Source: a virus. From it: DNA of 48,911 nucleotides. The position numbers were made by a program, and so were the translations under genes. Under the pieces are notes generated by a model. That model ran no database searches and was not told the DNA's origin. It saw nothing but the letters and a program-made list of their open reading frames with translations. Shown here piece by piece: positions 45,827 through 48,911 of this stretch; positions within the stretch are counted from its first letter, which is position 1, and the number at the start of each line of letters is the position of its first letter. The stretch spans positions 1-48,911 of the IMG/VR virus record IMGVR_UViG_3300042335_000790. One strand, 5' to 3'.

Positions 45827-47380
45827 ATGAAGACAATAAGCGGAAATCACACATCAATTCTTCAACTTGACGACTTTTCTTCCGTCGTCGCGTTCATGCT
45901 TCTGGAGCATTTGGATGAGGAGGCGAGGTCCGGCGAGTTGTTCGTCGTCGGACGCCACTCGAGGCGTAATCCCGAATCAATAAGACAGTTGTTTCCGGAC
46001 AAGAAGATCATTGCCTACCAATCAAAACAGATGATGGGGCTGGGCGACTGGAGAAATGTGAAGTTGACCATTGAAAATCTTCGTGGTTACGACGAAGTTT
46101 GGGACTGCGATCCGATCAATGCTCATTTCCTAGCCCAACGGGGCATTGTGGTTCACAATGTATTTCCTTTTGTTCACGCGTCTTGTCTTGAGAAGATAGA
46201 ATCAAAAGATCATCCGAGCATAGATGTCCTTTTCTATGGAGAAATGACCGACAGAAGAAGCGAGGCTATAGCAAGACTCCAGAAAAATTGCCCTAATCTT
46301 CGTATGGTTTGGGTCCGGGGCGATCCGGACTTGGACAGGTACATATCGGATTCCAAGGTCGTTCTGAACATACACGCTTTTGAGCCTTGGAACAGGCAGG
46401 AGCAGGCGAGAATTTTTTATCCTTTGATAAACGGGAAGACCGTCGTTTCGGAACCCAGTCAACACGAGCACTTTTCCGATCTGATCATCCGGTCTGATTT
46501 GGAGAGCATGCCTTCGGTCTTGAATTCCGTGTGTTCTTCTGACCTTTGGAGATCGTTCGGAAAATTGGCTTCGGTCAATTTCAAGAAAAAGAACGTGCGG
46601 GAGGCTCCGGCCGCGTCTCCTTTGAAGACTCCATGCAGTCCCGATTTGGGAGACAGAAATGTATTTATTTATTGGGTTGGATATGAATATAAACTCATAT
46701 CAATCTTGAGGAATCTAATTTATCTTCATTCAAATAACGGCGTAGGTTATAAAGTACACTTTATAAACGACAAAAATGTATCAAACTACACATCAACACC
46801 GCACTATTTTCACAAATTGAATCCGGCTCATCAGGCTGATTTTGTAAGGGTAAATGTGATTTGCGATTATGGTGGAATATGGCTTGATAGCGACGCCGTG
46901 GTGATGTCTTCTATTGATCCCCTATTTGATATGATTGATGAAAAAAATGGATTTTTTGTCGTTGAAAATAATTTGAACTTATGTAACGGCATATTCGGCA
47001 GTAAGAAAAATACCGAATGCATGAAGAGATGGCGATCGGAAATGATAAAAATTACAGATCGCAAGATGCAAAATCTCAATTGGACAGAAATAGACAACCA
47101 ATTATTGGATAGGATGTATTATACCGAACCCAAGTTGTATGACGACTACAATATAATGAAAGGATTGGACTCAATATATCCAGTTAATTGGGACAAGTGT
47201 GTTGATGAATTCATAAGATCACCATATTCAAATTACACAAAAATATTACGCGACTTCCAGCCTGTCATAATGCTGGTAAATAGTGTTTACAAGGAATTAG
47301 AGTCATTTGAAATCAATGATATATATGAAAAAACTCCTTTGGGTTACTTTTTGAAAAAGTCATACAAGAGCATTACATGA
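45827..47380 (+). CDS. two-domain glycosyltransferase (GT-B plus GT32-like)
   Basis: A 517-residue fusion. Residues about 1-260 resemble a GT-B enzyme (IDVLFYGEMTDRRSEAI, DRYISDSKVVLNIHAFEPWNRQEQARIFYPLINGKTVVSEPSQHEHF). Residues about 280-517 are a GT32/Gly_transf_sug domain with FIYWVGYEYK, then HQADFVRVNVICDYGGIWLDSDAVV, where the D-x-D holds the metal. Base composition changes sharply at about 46650: the first half looks like the neighbouring phage genes and the second is strongly AT-rich. This marks a recombination junction. No frameshift is seen at the joint. Confidence 0.8.
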   Translation: MKTISGNHTSILQLDDFSSVVAFMLLEHLDEEARSGELFVVGRHSRRNPESIRQLFPDKKIIAYQSKQMMGLGDWRNVKLTIENLRGYDEVWDCDPINAHFLAQRGIVVHNVFPFVHASCLEKIESKDHPSIDVLFYGEMTDRRSEAIARLQKNCPNLRMVWVRGDPDLDRYISDSKVVLNIHAFEPWNRQEQARIFYPLINGKTVVSEPSQHEHFSDLIIRSDLESMPSVLNSVCSSDLWRSFGKLASVNFKKKNVREAPAASPLKTPCSPDLGDRNVFIYWVGYEYKLISILRNLIYLHSNNGVGYKVHFINDKNVSNYTSTPHYFHKLNPAHQADFVRVNVICDYGGIWLDSDAVVMSSIDPLFDMIDEKNGFFVVENNLNLCNGIFGSKKNTECMKRWRSEMIKITDRKMQNLNWTEIDNQLLDRMYYTEPKLYDDYNIMKGLDSIYPVNWDKCVDEFIRSPYSNYTKILRDFQPVIMLVNSVYKELESFEINDIYEKTPLGYFLKKSYKSIT

Positions 47381-48096
47381 AGATACATCTTTACGCTGTT
47401 GCTTGGAATGAAGAGTTCATGATGCCGTTTTTTATGAGGCATTATGCAAAATTTTGTGAAAAAATAATTATTTACGACAACGAATCTACTGACGGGACTG
47501 CAGAAATAGTGGAAAAAATGGGCGGAGAAATACGAACGTGGTCTAGCAACAATAAACTTGATGATTCAATGTACTTGGAGATAAAAAACAATGCATATAA
47601 AAAATCCAGAGGGTCGGCGGATTGGGTGATTGTGTGCGACAGTGACGAATTTATATATCATCCAAATTTAGTGAATCTGCTTAGTGAGTACAAGTCTATG
47701 GGAATAAATTTCCCCAAGACGGAGGGCTATGAGATGATTCCGAATTGCTTCATAGAAAAGGATTGTGATTTGGTTGATAATTACAAATATGGATCAAGAT
47801 ATGTCAATCTTGATAAACGTGCTATATTCAATCCCAATCTGGAAATCAAATATGGTCCCGGATGTCATTCTTCAAACACTCCTGAATTGGCCGTCCAAAG
47901 CGAGAATGCCGACATCAAGATTTTGCATTACAAATACCTGAACCCGAATTACTTAATACTCAGACACAAATTGTTGGGCTCAAGACTGAGCGATAGTAAT
48001 ATTCAGCATAATTGGGGCGTGCAATACACGTGGAACGAAGAAATAATGAAAAAAAGATACAATGAAATATTGTCCATTAGGTCAAAAGTCATATGA
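47377..48096 (+). CDS. GT2-like glycosyltransferase (Glyco_tranf_2_4 type)
   Basis: A 239-residue GT-A enzyme: MKIHLYAVAWNEEFMMPFFMRHYAKFCEKIIIYDNESTDGT, and the metal-binding DSD in WVIVCDSDEFIYHP. It shares the AT-rich composition of the preceding domain, so both came in together. Overlaps the previous gene by four bases. Confidence 0.85.
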   Translation: MKIHLYAVAWNEEFMMPFFMRHYAKFCEKIIIYDNESTDGTAEIVEKMGGEIRTWSSNNKLDDSMYLEIKNNAYKKSRGSADWVIVCDSDEFIYHPNLVNLLSEYKSMGINFPKTEGYEMIPNCFIEKDCDLVDNYKYGSRYVNLDKRAIFNPNLEIKYGPGCHSSNTPELAVQSENADIKILHYKYLNPNYLILRHKLLGSRLSDSNIQHNWGVQYTWNEEIMKKRYNEILSIRSKVI

Positions 48097-48152
48097 ATCT
48101 CTGCGGTCTTGATGACATTGCAATTTATATTTTTTTTCATACAATTTAGATT

Positions 48153-48911
48153 ATGAATAAGGCTTTAATCACCGGAATTACTGGGCAGGACGGATCTTAT
48201 CTTGCTGAATTTCTTCTTGCCAAGGGATACGAAGTTCACGGCATCATCCGCAGATCAAGCATGTTCAATACTCTTCGCATTGACCATGAGTTTGATCATT
48301 TGCACCTTCACCATGGAGATGTGTGCGATGGGACTGCTATGGCCCGTATTGTTAGAAACGTACAGCCGGACGAAGTCTATAATCTCGCTGCTCAGAGTCA
48401 TGTCCGCGTTTCTTTTGAACAGCCTGCCTACACTGCTGATTCCACGGGTTTGGGAACTTTGCGCGTTCTGGACGCCATCAGAGACCACGCTCCTCAGGCG
48501 AGATTTTATCAGGCTTCTTCAAGTGAGATGTTTGGTGGATTGTTGCGGCCCGGCGACGCCTTTTTGTGTGAATCCTCGCCTTTCCGGCCTAGATCTCCGT
48601 ATGCATGTTCAAAGGTTTTTGCCCACAACATCACCGTCAATTATCGTGATTCGTACGGTCTCTTTGCCCGATGTGGAATTTTGTTCAACCACGAGAGCCC
48701 TAGGCGGGGCGAGACATTCGTCACCAGAAAAATAACCCGGGCTGTGGGCAGAATTAAACACGGCCTTCAGAAGAAACTTTATCTGGGCAATCTTGATGCG
48801 AAGCGAGATTGGGGATTTGCGGGTGATTATGTGGAAGCCATGTGGCTCATGCTTCAAAATCCCATCGGAGACCCTCCGGATTTGGTCGTGGCGACCGGCG
48901 AGGGCCACAGC
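48153..48911 (+). CDS. gmd: GDP-mannose 4,6-dehydratase, partial (3' end outside window)
   Basis: The first 253 codons of an extended-SDR enzyme. [16 protein letters not shown] is the GMD Rossmann signature, followed by [26 protein letters not shown], the catalytic YACSK, and [22 protein letters not shown], diagnostic for GMD. It makes GDP-4-keto-6-deoxymannose, precursor of GDP-fucose, -rhamnose or -perosamine. It ends the glycosyltransferase block, so a 6-deoxyhexose is probably among its products. Back to phage-like GC content. Start ATG has no strong ribosome site. Confidence 0.92.
   Translation, partial: MNKALITGITGQDGSYLAEFLLAKGYEVHGIIRRSSMFNTLRIDHEFDHLHLHHGDVCDGTAMARIVRNVQPDEVYNLAAQSHVRVSFEQPAYTADSTGLGTLRVLDAIRDHAPQARFYQASSSEMFGGLLRPGDAFLCESSPFRPRSPYACSKVFAHNITVNYRDSYGLFARCGILFNHESPRRGETFVTRKITRAVGRIKHGLQKKLYLGNLDAKRDWGFAGDYVEAMWLMLQNPIGDPPDLVVATGEGHS

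Overview
The window reads as part of the genome of a large tailed bacteriophage (Caudoviricetes, T4-superfamily style). Genes are packed tightly, with many ATGA or TGATG start/stop overlaps. There is a phage replication-recombination set: a DnaB/gp41-type helicase, UvsX, a UvsY-like mediator, a gp32-like SSB with an acidic tail, a compact family A DNA polymerase and a gp55-like sigma candidate. Phage nucleotide genes are also present (ThyX, dNMP kinase), along with long fibre-like proteins built from collagen triplets and LamG-like domains. No rRNA, tRNA or CRISPR array was seen. HldE and GMD genes and two proteins with export signals suggest a Gram-negative host; this is inference.

Layout. 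1-8496 (minus): a virion-surface block with a Gln-rich collagen-like protein that runs off the left edge, a 1678-aa protein with five LamG-like domains, a PaaK/CapK-like adenylating enzyme and a GT2 glycosyltransferase. 8608-11417: a secreted trypsin-like protease (plus), then a nucleotide-sugar epimerase and two unknowns (minus). 11418-11860: a gene-free stretch full of nested hairpins, a candidate structured RNA. 11861-24476: the replication/recombination block, with GMP reductase, an HhH-GPD glycosylase and small unknowns. 24533-31502: a Hel308-like helicase, Cys/Ser-rich proteins, dNMP kinase, a zinc-finger TnsA-like nuclease and an HD hydrolase. 31538-36976: two glycosyltransferases, thyX, hldE and small genes.

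37042-43147 holds the most striking feature: a contiguous, translationally coupled prkA(yeaG)-yeaH-spoVR operon. In bacteria this trio is a stress/starvation kinase module. Here it has its own sigma70-like promoter, and spoVR is split by a 412-aa LAGLIDADG intein inserted in a conserved motif. A ClpP-like protease follows. 44230-48911: a C5-cytosine DNA methyltransferase, a two-domain glycosyltransferase, a GT2 enzyme and the start of GDP-mannose 4,6-dehydratase.

Working together: the replication, nucleotide and recombination genes form a self-sufficient DNA-synthesis set. The scattered glycosyltransferases plus HldE, GMD and epimerase form a glycan kit probably used on virion or host surface. 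PrkA/YeaH/SpoVR, the gp55-like sigma and the secreted protease/thioredoxin look like host-takeover functions. Several small proteins share an N-terminal F-[KR]-x-[WF]-L-x-E motif resembling the T4 capsid-targeting peptide, suggesting a set of co-packaged internal proteins.
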